A stretch of 9,413 nt of DNA, taken from Helicobacteraceae bacterium. Lineage in GTDB: Bacteria; Campylobacterota; Campylobacteria; Campylobacterales; Sulfurimonadaceae. The stretch is from contig JALUKO010000203.1 of assembly GCA_027056525.1 (NCBI GenBank), positions 1-9,413 on the forward strand, given 5' to 3'. This document shows positions 1 to 7,326 of this stretch, in pieces (the stretch's first letter is position 1; every line of letters starts with the position of its first letter). Both the position numbers and the translations under genes were made by a program. Under the pieces are notes generated by a model, which made no database searches, was not told where the DNA came from, and saw nothing but the letters and a program-made list of their open reading frames with translations.

Positions 1-1
1 A

Positions 2-748
2 AATGCCATCGTGATGCACGGTGATGCACAAATAATCTTTGTAGATACTCCGGGTCTTCATGAAAAAGAGAAAATTTTAAATCAATTCATGCTTGATGAA
101 GCACTCAAAGCTATGGGAGATTGTGACCTTATTGTTTATTTGGCTCCTGTGACCGATGATGTCAAAATCTATGAAAAATTTCTCCAACTCAATAACAACA
201 AAGTAAAACACATCATAGCTCTGAGTAAAATCGATCAGGTTTCCCAGGAAAAGCTTTTTAAAAAAATAGCCCAGTACAACCAGTATGCAGAACACTTTGA
301 GGCACTTATACCGATTGCAATACCAAAAAAGGTCGGTCACAAAGATCTTTTAGACACCATTGCTAAATTACTTCCCCAATCACCTTTTTTATATGACCCA
401 AATGATCTCACAAGTGAACTTGTAAGAGATATTTATGCAGGATTTATTCGAGAAGGTATCTTTGAAAATATAAGTGATGAAATTCCGTATGAATCCGATG
501 TGCTTATAGACAAAATAGAAGAAGAAAACAATATAGACAAAATTTATGCGACCATCATCATTGAAAAAGAATCTCAAAAGGGTATCATCATCGGAAAAAA
601 CGGTGAAGCGATCAAGAGGATCGGTAAATATGCACGAGAGAAAATCGAGCTGCTCAGTGGGAAAAAAGCTTACTTAAACTTACAGGTAAGTGTTAAAAAG
701 GGATGGTCCAAAGACAAATCGTTTTTAAAAGAGATAGGATACCAATAG
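2..748 (+). CDS. era: GTPase Era, C-terminal part (5'-truncated by window edge)
   Basis: Era is an essential GTPase that binds the 3' end of 16S rRNA and helps 30S ribosomal subunit maturation. The reading frame is open from the first full codon at base 2 (N-A-I-V-M-H-G-D...), so the GTG at 11 is not the start. About 50 residues, including the P-loop (G1) and most of switch I, lie outside the window. Visible elements, counting Val at base 11 as residue 1: G3 motif DTPG (12-15), G4 as SKID (72-75) instead of NKxD, a G5 region reading PIAI (101-104) where PISA is usual, and a C-terminal KH domain (about 160-245) with the RNA-binding GxxG loop GKNG (195-198). The end (GYQ) matches normal Era length. 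The stop codon shares its last base with the start of the next gene. In H. pylori era is also followed by csd6, which supports both assignments. The family call is very secure. Confidence 0.97.
   Translation, partial: NAIVMHGDAQIIFVDTPGLHEKEKILNQFMLDEALKAMGDCDLIVYLAPVTDDVKIYEKFLQLNNNKVKHIIALSKIDQVSQEKLFKKIAQYNQYAEHFEALIPIAIPKKVGHKDLLDTIAKLLPQSPFLYDPNDLTSELVRDIYAGFIREGIFENISDEIPYESDVLIDKIEEENNIDKIYATIIIEKESQKGIIIGKNGEAIKRIGKYAREKIELLSGKKAYLNLQVSVKKGWSKDKSFLKEIGYQ
733..739 (+). promoter_or_regulatory. Ribosome binding site deciding the csd6-like start
   Basis: A GATAGGA stretch ends 8 nt before the GTG at 748. It supports GTG 748, and not the upstream in-frame ATG at 703, as the translation start. 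It lies inside the last codons of era, consistent with translational coupling. Confidence 0.55.
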
Positions 749-1725
749 TGCTTAAAAAAACTTTTTTTATACTGAGTATCTTTCTCTCTTTATCACTATC
801 ACTAGAAGCAAGTCCTCTGCTAAACGAATACAGAAACAATGGTATCGAAGAGATACAAAAAAAATTGGATCTTGAACTTGCAAGTGTAGAGTACTGGCAG
901 GAGTACCTAAAGGACAAAGATACAACATTTGGATATATTGAACAAAACTTGTCAATTTTAACATGCAACAAAGAAAATTCCTCTTTGAAACTTTTTAAAA
1001 AATCTAAAGACACCAATTATACATTTCAACAAAGTTATGATGCATACACAGGAAAATTTAAAGGCGACAAGCTTAAAGAGGGAGATCTTAAAACACCACA
1101 CGGTATTTACAGACTGACAAAAAAACTCTCAAAAGTGGACCCGTTTTACGGTCCCTTGGCTTTTGTAACATCCTATCCAAACACCTATGATAAATACAAA
1201 AATAAAAACGGCCACGGCATATGGATTCACGGACTTCCAATAAACCAACAAAGAGATGAGTTTACCAAAGGGTGCATTGCCATCAACAACACAAACATAG
1301 TTTGTCTTGATAAAGAGATCGACTATAAAAAAACTTTACTTTTAATCAACCCTTCAGAAGTTGCCAAAAAAATAGATAAAAAAATCTTAGCATCCCTACT
1401 TGCTCAGCTATATAAATGGAGATTTTCCTGGATCTACAACGATATTCAAGGGTATCTTGCATTTTACAGTGATGACTTTAAACGATATGATGGCATGAAC
1501 TTTGAAAGATTCAAAAAGTATAAAAATAGAATTTTTCAAAAAAACGAGTCTAAAAGCATTCTTTTTAAGGATATTGTTATCATCCCCTACCCTGATACCG
1601 ATAATATCTTCCAAATAACCTTTCAAGAGTTCTATAGCTCTCAAAGCTATATATTTACAGGGGAAAAAGTACTGATGGTGAGAGTTGATGATAGAAACAA
1701 TATGAAGATATTCACAGAAAAATAA
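748..1725 (+). CDS. csd6: Csd6/Pgp2-like L,D-carboxypeptidase (YkuD fold plus NTF2-like domain)
   Basis: This is a predicted periplasmic peptidoglycan enzyme. Characterised relatives (H. pylori Csd6, C. jejuni Pgp2) trim tetrapeptide stems to tripeptides and are needed for helical cell shape. I place the start at GTG 748, giving 325 aa, the usual family length. Residues 1-22 are a clean signal peptide (Leu/Ser-rich core, cleavage near EAS). The YkuD catalytic domain spans about 85-200 with His161-Gly162 (motif WIHG) and the nucleophile region TKGC, Cys176 (codon 1273-1275). From about 215 to the end comes a domain with aromatic and charged residues that fits the NTF2-like substrate-pocket domain of Csd6/Pgp2. 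An upstream ATG at 703 would add 15 hydrophilic residues ahead of the signal peptide and a 46-nt overlap with era, so I reject it. The next gene follows after 1 nt. Carboxypeptidase rather than crosslinking activity is inferred from the domain architecture. Confidence 0.9.
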   Translation: MLKKTFFILSIFLSLSLSLEASPLLNEYRNNGIEEIQKKLDLELASVEYWQEYLKDKDTTFGYIEQNLSILTCNKENSSLKLFKKSKDTNYTFQQSYDAYTGKFKGDKLKEGDLKTPHGIYRLTKKLSKVDPFYGPLAFVTSYPNTYDKYKNKNGHGIWIHGLPINQQRDEFTKGCIAINNTNIVCLDKEIDYKKTLLLINPSEVAKKIDKKILASLLAQLYKWRFSWIYNDIQGYLAFYSDDFKRYDGMNFERFKKYKNRIFQKNESKSILFKDIVIIPYPDTDNIFQITFQEFYSSQSYIFTGEKVLMVRVDDRNNMKIFTEK

Positions 1726-1726
1726 T

Positions 1727-3031
1727 ATGTATAAAACTGCCGCACTGTACAAATTTTTTATTTTTTTCATAGCTGTTAACCTCTTTGCTTCTGAAGATAT
1801 TCAACTTATAAAAAAAGAAAACCCTGATGCCAACACAACACTGTTGGTTATTGGAGGGATACACGGGGATGAACCCGGTGGTTACTTTGCCGCTTCCATA
1901 CTTGCTACACACTACACGATAACTTCACAAAACCTTTGGATCGTTCCCAACCTCAATAAAGCCAGTATTCAGGCAAACCAAAGAGGTATTCATGGAGATA
2001 TGAATAGAAAGTTCTCTACCATTAAGAACAATGATAAAGATAAAGAGATCGTACAAAAGATAAAACAGATCATTCTTTCAAAAAAAGTCTCTTTAGTTCT
2101 CAACCTGCATGATGGCAACGGATTTTACAGAAAAAAGAACCGTGGTAATATCTTTAACCCCAACTCATGGGGACAAACCTGTGTCATAGACCAATGTAAG
2201 CTCAACGAAGAACAGGCTTTTGGAAATTTAAACAACATAGCTTTGCAGGTTAAAAAAAACATCAATAAAAAACTTCTCAAAGAGCACCATGTTTTTGATG
2301 TAAAAAATACAAAAACCAAGTTTCATGATGAAGCAATGCGACACTCACTTACATACTTTGCCGTTACAAATAACAAGCCTGCTTTTGCAATTGAAAGTAG
2401 TAAACATCTACCCTCATTATCAAAAAAAGTATTCTATCAACTTCTTGCAATTGAAGAGTTTATGAAGATTATGAATATCACATTTCAAAGAAATTTTGAA
2501 TTAAGTGCAAAGCAGATCAATAAAATACTCAAGGATTATGGTACTTTAGAGATAAATAACAAAATTTTATTAAACTTTGATAATATCAAAAAAAATTTAA
2601 GCTACATTCCGATAAAATCTACTGGTAATAGATTTGATTTTTCCAATCCATTGGGAAGTATTAAAAAAATTAATGGTAATTATGTTGTTTATATGGGGAA
2701 TAAAAAGGTAACAACATTAAGACCTCAGTATTTTGAAATTGCAAAGAGGTGTCCTCGAGAATTTGATGTCAAAATTGACGGAAAACTATTTTCTTTCAAA
2801 GAAACTTCAGATTTTTTTGTAAAGGACGATTTCAATATAGTGAAAAACGGGGATTTTCGTGTCAATGTTATTGGTTATAAATCAAAAAACCATATAAATG
2901 AAGCGGGAATAGATATAAATCTTAGTGAAATAGACAAACTTTTCTCTGTTGATAGAAGCCATAAGATATATAGAGTTGAATTTTATAAAGATGATAAGTT
3001 TTGTTCTATGTCTATGGTACATTTTAAATAG
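1727..3031 (+). CDS. csd4: Csd4/Pgp1-like D,L-carboxypeptidase (M14-type zinc peptidase, M99)
   Basis: This is a predicted periplasmic zinc carboxypeptidase. Relatives cleave the muropeptide tripeptide to a dipeptide, the step after Csd6/Pgp2, and are required for helical shape. The protein is 434 aa, close to H. pylori Csd4. Residues 1-22 form a signal peptide ending LFAS. Metal and substrate residues are visible in order: GGIHGDE with His46 and Glu49, Arg86, Asn93-Arg94, the third ligand His128 in NLHDG, and the catalytic Glu223 in AIES. The first ligand is the canonical histidine, whereas H. pylori Csd4 has an unusual glutamine there. Residues from about 250 onward correspond to the accessory domains of Csd4. 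By hand count the DNA for this part is about 26% G+C against about 35% for the catalytic half. The gene sits 1 nt after the csd6-like gene and 10 nt before the pilus genes. I see no strong Shine-Dalgarno sequence, so translation may depend on coupling. Confidence 0.92.
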   Translation: MYKTAALYKFFIFFIAVNLFASEDIQLIKKENPDANTTLLVIGGIHGDEPGGYFAASILATHYTITSQNLWIVPNLNKASIQANQRGIHGDMNRKFSTIKNNDKDKEIVQKIKQIILSKKVSLVLNLHDGNGFYRKKNRGNIFNPNSWGQTCVIDQCKLNEEQAFGNLNNIALQVKKNINKKLLKEHHVFDVKNTKTKFHDEAMRHSLTYFAVTNNKPAFAIESSKHLPSLSKKVFYQLLAIEEFMKIMNITFQRNFELSAKQINKILKDYGTLEINNKILLNFDNIKKNLSYIPIKSTGNRFDFSNPLGSIKKINGNYVVYMGNKKVTTLRPQYFEIAKRCPREFDVKIDGKLFSFKETSDFFVKDDFNIVKNGDFRVNVIGYKSKNHINEAGIDINLSEIDKLFSVDRSHKIYRVEFYKDDKFCSMSMVHFK

Positions 3032-3041
3032 GTAGTAGTTA

Positions 3042-4583
3042 ATGAGTAAAGAAGAAGAAAAAAAGCACTCTTTTGCAAGTATACTTTCAATTGATCCTTA
3101 TAGCAATACATATATTCGTGGCGTATCAAGCTTCTTAAATGAAATCGATTCTCCTGAGTATCAAAAAGATCAGTTTGCAATCTCATACTTAAATACACAA
3201 GGCTTTATAAATAGCCAGATCTCCATTACAAAAAATATACCGGAAGAAGATCTACACGATGCAATAAGCAATAAAGTGTATGATGATCTGGCACTTGATC
3301 AAGCTATAACATATCAAATACAATATATAGAAACATTTAACAATTTAGATGAGGATAACAGAAACTTCCATGTTTTTGTAGTAGATCCACTTATTATTGA
3401 TGAAACGTACTCTAAGACAATTGAAAAGATCAAATACTTAGATGTAATTATTCCTACTCCTTTACTTCTTAAATCTTTATACGCAAAAGATCTCATAGAT
3501 ACAAGCGGTGTGCATTGTTTTATATACTTCCAAGAAGATGATGCCTTTGTAACTGTATATAATGAAAAAGAGTATATATATACGAAGTCCATTAAATACT
3601 CTTTTATTCAAATGCATGAACGATTTTGTGAGCTCTATGGAGAGAGAGTAGACTATGAAGAGTTTATGGACTTTTTAGGTACTGCAAACCTCAAAGAAAC
3701 CAATAGTGACTTCAAAGAATTCTTTATTCGTCTTTTCAAAGAGATATTTGCAAATGTCAATGATATCCTGACCTATATTAAAAGAGCTTTTGAGATTGAA
3801 AAGATCAATCATGTCTACATAGGTCTTCAGGTTCCTTCTCTCACAAAGTTAGATGAACTTGCAGAAGTTGAGCTCAGCATAAAAAGTAGCAATTTTGAGT
3901 TTGACTATGGCTTTGAAAGCAGTGATGTACATATTGATCAGATACATGCACTTATGCAGCTCTATACAATGCTTCCGCCCGAAGAGAGATATAACTGTAA
4001 CTTTACGACCTATTTCCGTCCACCAAAGTTTACGAAAAGAGCCAGTGGTAAACTTATTATTTTAACTGCTGCTTCATTTGTTTTAGCCTTTTTATATCCG
4101 GTTACATACTGGTCACTCACTTTTGCACAATCTTACCAATACGATCTACTCCAACAAGAGTATGCAGAGGTTCACAATATAAAAATTACTCGGGAAGCTA
4201 CAATAAAAAATAAAGAAGCAGATAAAGAAAAAATGCTTACTCTACTCAACAAAGAGCAAGAAAACTATAATGATAAAAAGAATACTCTTATTAAAATTCA
4301 TGACGTCAAAGTAAACTACCCTATGAAAGCCAAGTTATTGGTTCTTTTTACGAAAGATCTCAATAAATATAATGTAAGAGTAGAATCTTTGGAATACACA
4401 CAAGATGAGAAAAATAAAACTTTCCATTTCAACCTTGTCTCTTCCAATGATAAAAAAATCACTAATCTTGTAGAATACCTGACAAGTAAACATGAAGGCA
4501 CATTTCACTTTTCACTTAATAAAATCTACTTTGATGACGATGAAAAGAAATACTTTAGTGAATTAAAGGTGAACTTATTATGA
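3042..4583 (+). CDS. PilM-PilN fusion, GspL/MshI-like inner-membrane assembly protein
   Basis: This is a 513-aa bitopic membrane protein with no signal peptide. Residues 1-335 are cytoplasmic and have the general pattern of a PilM/GspL actin-like domain, but the nucleotide-loop region near the N-terminus (SIDPYSNTY, 16-24) is degenerate, so ATP binding is doubtful. A PilN-like entry segment (NFTTYFRPP, 320-328) precedes one transmembrane helix (about 337-359). A charged coiled coil follows (about 362-425), then a periplasmic ferredoxin-like domain (about 428-513) as in PilN or the GspL C-terminus. In most type IVa pilus operons these halves are separate genes, pilM and pilN; here they are one chain, as in GspL. 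MSHA loci have mshI in this position. An AGG at 3030-3032, 9 nt upstream of the ATG, is a weak ribosome site. The stop overlaps the next ATG by 4 nt. The role (docking of the assembly ATPase and alignment complex) is inferred from architecture and neighbours; overall similarity to named families is low. Confidence 0.72.
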   Translation: MSKEEEKKHSFASILSIDPYSNTYIRGVSSFLNEIDSPEYQKDQFAISYLNTQGFINSQISITKNIPEEDLHDAISNKVYDDLALDQAITYQIQYIETFNNLDEDNRNFHVFVVDPLIIDETYSKTIEKIKYLDVIIPTPLLLKSLYAKDLIDTSGVHCFIYFQEDDAFVTVYNEKEYIYTKSIKYSFIQMHERFCELYGERVDYEEFMDFLGTANLKETNSDFKEFFIRLFKEIFANVNDILTYIKRAFEIEKINHVYIGLQVPSLTKLDELAEVELSIKSSNFEFDYGFESSDVHIDQIHALMQLYTMLPPEERYNCNFTTYFRPPKFTKRASGKLIILTAASFVLAFLYPVTYWSLTFAQSYQYDLLQQEYAEVHNIKITREATIKNKEADKEKMLTLLNKEQENYNDKKNTLIKIHDVKVNYPMKAKLLVLFTKDLNKYNVRVESLEYTQDEKNKTFHFNLVSSNDKKITNLVEYLTSKHEGTFHFSLNKIYFDDDEKKYFSELKVNLL

Positions 4584-5212
4584 AGATAAATATTGAAGAT
4601 TATTTACATAAGATAGATCTGGCATTTAAAGAAAAAAGTCAAAAGGACACTACTCTTTCTTATATAATGATCGTTGGTGTTATTTTTGCTTTTTCATACT
4701 TACTTTTTTGGGATAGCGCTGAAAATGATTTTAGTGAGAAAAAGCAGCAAATAGCTCAAATACAAACAAAACTTGATTCAGATAAAAGTTTTTTACAGCT
4801 AAACCCGGAAAATAAGATCTACAACTTAGACGCGGATATCGAAAAAGCGAGAAAAGAACTTCTTGCTCTTAAAGATAACAATGAATATATCAAAACAAAG
4901 ATTGAAGCTATTTCATCTCTTATTTATGATGAAAGAGCATGGGGAGAATACCTTCACTCAATCTCAAGCAATGCCAAAAAGTACAATGTGAAGATCATAG
5001 ACTTTACCAATGAATATGCACGTAAGCATCAGTCGTTTGGTCATGTACTTGATATTACGCTAAAAACGACGGGGAGTTATAAAAATACACTCAAGTTCAT
5101 CAATTCTCTTGAGCAAAGCGAACTGGTTGTGGATATACATACGTTGCAAATAAAAGCACAGGAACATCTAAACTCGGATCTTAATATATCCGTTTGGGGG
5201 ATTACATACTAA
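4580..5212 (+). CDS. PilO/MshJ-like inner-membrane alignment protein
   Basis: This 210-aa protein has the PilO/GspM plan: a short cytoplasmic N-terminus (1-24), one transmembrane helix (about 25-44), a long Lys/Glu/Gln-rich coiled coil (about 47-112) and a periplasmic ferredoxin-like domain (about 117-210), where a GSYKNTLKFINSLE segment recalls the conserved G-Y-L-F-L-L helix of PilO. In type IV pili PilO dimerises with PilN and links to the lipoprotein PilP under the secretin, so the natural partner here is the PilN-like half of the preceding gene. The start is well supported: AAAGGTGA at 4565-4572 lies 7 nt before the ATG, and the ATGA overlap indicates translational coupling. The stop TAA shares one base with the next start. 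The order after an mshI-like gene corresponds to mshJ. The fold and role are inferred from architecture and neighbours. Confidence 0.78.
   Translation: MKINIEDYLHKIDLAFKEKSQKDTTLSYIMIVGVIFAFSYLLFWDSAENDFSEKKQQIAQIQTKLDSDKSFLQLNPENKIYNLDADIEKARKELLALKDNNEYIKTKIEAISSLIYDERAWGEYLHSISSNAKKYNVKIIDFTNEYARKHQSFGHVLDITLKTTGSYKNTLKFINSLEQSELVVDIHTLQIKAQEHLNSDLNISVWGITY
5196..5201 (+). promoter_or_regulatory. Ribosome binding site deciding the PilP/MshK-like start
   Basis: GGGGGA lies 10 nt before the ATG at 5212. An in-frame TTG at 5194 overlaps this purine run and would add six residues before the signal peptide, so ATG 5212 is the better start. Confidence 0.45.
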
Positions 5213-5703
5213 TGAAAAAATATATACTATCAGCCCTAATCCTAGCCACTTCCTTAACTACTCTTAGCTCAAATGAGCTTTCATGGGTTGATGAGCAGGT
5301 AAATGCGATTAAACCATCAAGAGAGGGTGTCAGTAATTATAATATTGCTATCTTGACTGATCCGTTTATTTTCTTAGAAAAAAATCGGCCTAAAAAAGAA
5401 GACGAGCTCGATGGCAAAAATGTTGTTCAGCACAAAAGAGCTCCGGTACGTGTCAGCTCTTCATCAACGCGCCATAAGGTATATAGAAAAAAAGCTTCCA
5501 GATCAAAGAAAGGGTTTACACTTGATGCTATCATGAATAGCTCGGCTCTCATCAATGGAAAGTGGTACAAGCTCAATGATAAGGTTAAAAACTATAAACT
5601 GCTCAGTATTACAAAGACCTCTATAGTTTTAGCTAGAAAAAGTAAAAGAATTGTGCTTTCAACGCACACTAAAAATACAAATTTAAAATTTAAAAGTAAG
5701 TAG
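5212..5703 (+). CDS. PilP/MshK-like small periplasmic protein (GspC HR-type domain)
   Basis: This is a 163-aa exported protein. The signal peptide is at 1-20 (MKKYILSALILATSL core) and has no lipobox cysteine, unlike classical PilP lipoproteins. A DPF motif at 50-52 recalls the segment by which PilP proteins reach the PilN/PilO pair. A strongly basic Ser/Arg/Lys linker (about 73-100) leads to a compact beta domain (about 101-155) with the pattern of MshK/GspC homology-region domains: AIMNSSALINGKWYKLND, then a hydrophobic-alternating strand and IVLS. Such domains contact the N-terminal domains of the secretin, which is the next gene. The position between PilO-like and secretin genes is that of mshK or pilP, and of ctsR in C. 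jejuni. The gene begins on the last base of the previous stop codon. I am confident it is real and exported; the family placement is structural inference. Confidence 0.72.
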   Translation: MKKYILSALILATSLTTLSSNELSWVDEQVNAIKPSREGVSNYNIAILTDPFIFLEKNRPKKEDELDGKNVVQHKRAPVRVSSSSTRHKVYRKKASRSKKGFTLDAIMNSSALINGKWYKLNDKVKNYKLLSITKTSIVLARKSKRIVLSTHTKNTNLKFKSK

Positions 5704-5712
5704 GATCCAACA

Positions 5713-7326
5713 ATGAAACTCATTAAAACATCAATTTATTCAACGCTATTAACGCTTCTGTTATTTAACAATAGCTTTGCCGATTGTTCTTACGAACTCT
5801 TTAGTATCAGTTCGACCAAAGATACAAAAATCGTAGACTTCATTGATCAGCTCAGTGATGAATGTGAATTTAGTGTTCTTGTATCTGATGCCCAAACAAA
5901 AAAGATTTTAAATAAAAAACTCAATAAAACGTATCTCAGAAATTTAACTATTGATGAAGTTTTAGATATTATCTTAAAAGAGAACAATCTTTCCTATACT
6001 TTAGAGAACAATATTTTAAAAATTTCCTACCTCTTAACGAAAGTATTTAATATTGACTATATTTTATCTCAAAGAAAAGGAAGTGGCACTACAGATATCA
6101 CACTGAGTTCATCCAGTAATCAACAAAACATGATGGGTGCTGCAAGCGGCGCAGCTGGCAGTCAGTATGGAGGTTCCGGGGGAAGATCGGGTGCTATGGG
6201 TGCTCAACAGGGTATAGGAAAAAATTCTACTACGGAATCCGGTATTAAAATTGAAAGCAATGATGAAGTAAAATTCTGGGAAGAATTAGATTTGGAGCTG
6301 CAAAATATTTTAAACAGAGAGTATGACGCATATAAAGCAGATCTTCCTATCATCAACAAAAATGCAGGACTTATCACTGTAACAGCTACTTCCAAACAGA
6401 TACAAAGACTAGAATCGTATCTTAAACAACTTCAGAATAAGGTTCAATTACAAGTCTTGATTGATGTTCAGCTTTTAACAGTCACAATGTCAGAAGCAAA
6501 GAGTACAGGTGTTGACTGGAAGCAGCTTTACGCTTTACAAAACGTTACATTAAAACTGAACAATGGTTCAGGAACAAAAACACTCGACGATGGAACATCT
6601 TATGACGTAAGTAACTATTTAACTATCGAAGCAGGTGGAACACTCAATGAAGTTATAAAATTTTTACAAACACAAGGGGATGTCAATGCAATCTCCAATC
6701 CTAAGGTACTTACACTTAACAACCAACCGGCTCTTATTACTGTTGGTACAGAATATTTTTATAAGATACAACGTTCTACAAACCAGCAAGGGACAGGGGG
6801 TGGTGTTGCTGCTACCACTCAAAATGATCTGATCCAATCTGTATTTGCCGGCGTACTGCTGGATATCACTCCTGAAATTTCAAATAATGACAGAATCACT
6901 CTAAAGATCAACCCTTCAATCTCTGAAACAAGAGAAGATATGGCACAAAACACATCTACAGACAGAAAAATGCCACCTGATTTGAATCGTCGCCAGCTCT
7001 CTTCTGTGGTTACTATAAAAGACGGCAATAGAATTATTCTTGGTGGTCTCATTAATACTAGAAGTACCAATCAGTCAAATAAGGTACCTATCTTGGGTGA
7101 TATTCCTGGTCTAAGCTACCTTTTTAAATATGAGGAAAAAGTAAAACAGGTAGAGGAGCTTATTATTATCATTGAGCCACATATTATTCGTAAAGATGCA
7201 AATAATTTTTCACTGGCTGATCTTGGTTACACAGGTATTACCAATGATGCTGTAAGAATCAACAACTTATCTGATTCTAAAGAAAAAAATACTTCTGTAG
7301 AGATAGTAGAGGAAAATGGAATCTAA
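5713..7326 (+). CDS. mshL: MshL-type secretin (PilQ/GspD superfamily; CtsD-like)
   Basis: This is the outer-membrane pore of a type IV pilus, type II secretion or DNA-uptake machine; it is 537 aa. The signal peptide is 1-23 (ends SFA). A short secretin/TonB N-terminal (STN-like) domain is at about 27-108. A flexible Gly/Ser/Ala/Met-rich stretch occupies 130-170. An N1-like domain is at about 185-245 (LITVTATSKQIQRLESYL). The secretin channel domain runs from about 246 to 493, with a Gly-rich gate segment (345-365) and the secretin signature VPILGDIPGL at 458-467, then alternating strands ending EELIIIIEPHII. The length and the single STN plus N1 domain fit the MSHA class (MshL) better than full-length PilQ or GspD. 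Cys25 directly follows the signal peptide, but FAD is a poor lipobox; Cys25 and Cys51 could instead form a disulfide. AGGA (5702-5705), overlapping the upstream stop, serves as ribosome site. The 3' end overlaps the next gene by 11 nt. Confidence 0.93.
   Translation: MKLIKTSIYSTLLTLLLFNNSFADCSYELFSISSTKDTKIVDFIDQLSDECEFSVLVSDAQTKKILNKKLNKTYLRNLTIDEVLDIILKENNLSYTLENNILKISYLLTKVFNIDYILSQRKGSGTTDITLSSSSNQQNMMGAASGAAGSQYGGSGGRSGAMGAQQGIGKNSTTESGIKIESNDEVKFWEELDLELQNILNREYDAYKADLPIINKNAGLITVTATSKQIQRLESYLKQLQNKVQLQVLIDVQLLTVTMSEAKSTGVDWKQLYALQNVTLKLNNGSGTKTLDDGTSYDVSNYLTIEAGGTLNEVIKFLQTQGDVNAISNPKVLTLNNQPALITVGTEYFYKIQRSTNQQGTGGGVAATTQNDLIQSVFAGVLLDITPEISNNDRITLKINPSISETREDMAQNTSTDRKMPPDLNRRQLSSVVTIKDGNRIILGGLINTRSTNQSNKVPILGDIPGLSYLFKYEEKVKQVEELIIIIEPHIIRKDANNFSLADLGYTGITNDAVRINNLSDSKEKNTSVEIVEENGI

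Noticed and set aside
754..768. A7-C-T7 tract at the start of the Csd6-like gene, considered as a phase-variation or hairpin element.
   Set aside because: The tracts encode Lys-Lys and Phe-Phe of the signal peptide, seven-base A or T runs are common at this base composition, and a one-base loop cannot form a hairpin.
1633..1651. Perfect 7-bp inverted repeat (TATAGCT, 5-nt loop, AGCTATA).
   Set aside because: It is AT-rich, inside the Csd6-like coding region, with no following T-run, so it is too weak to be called a terminator.
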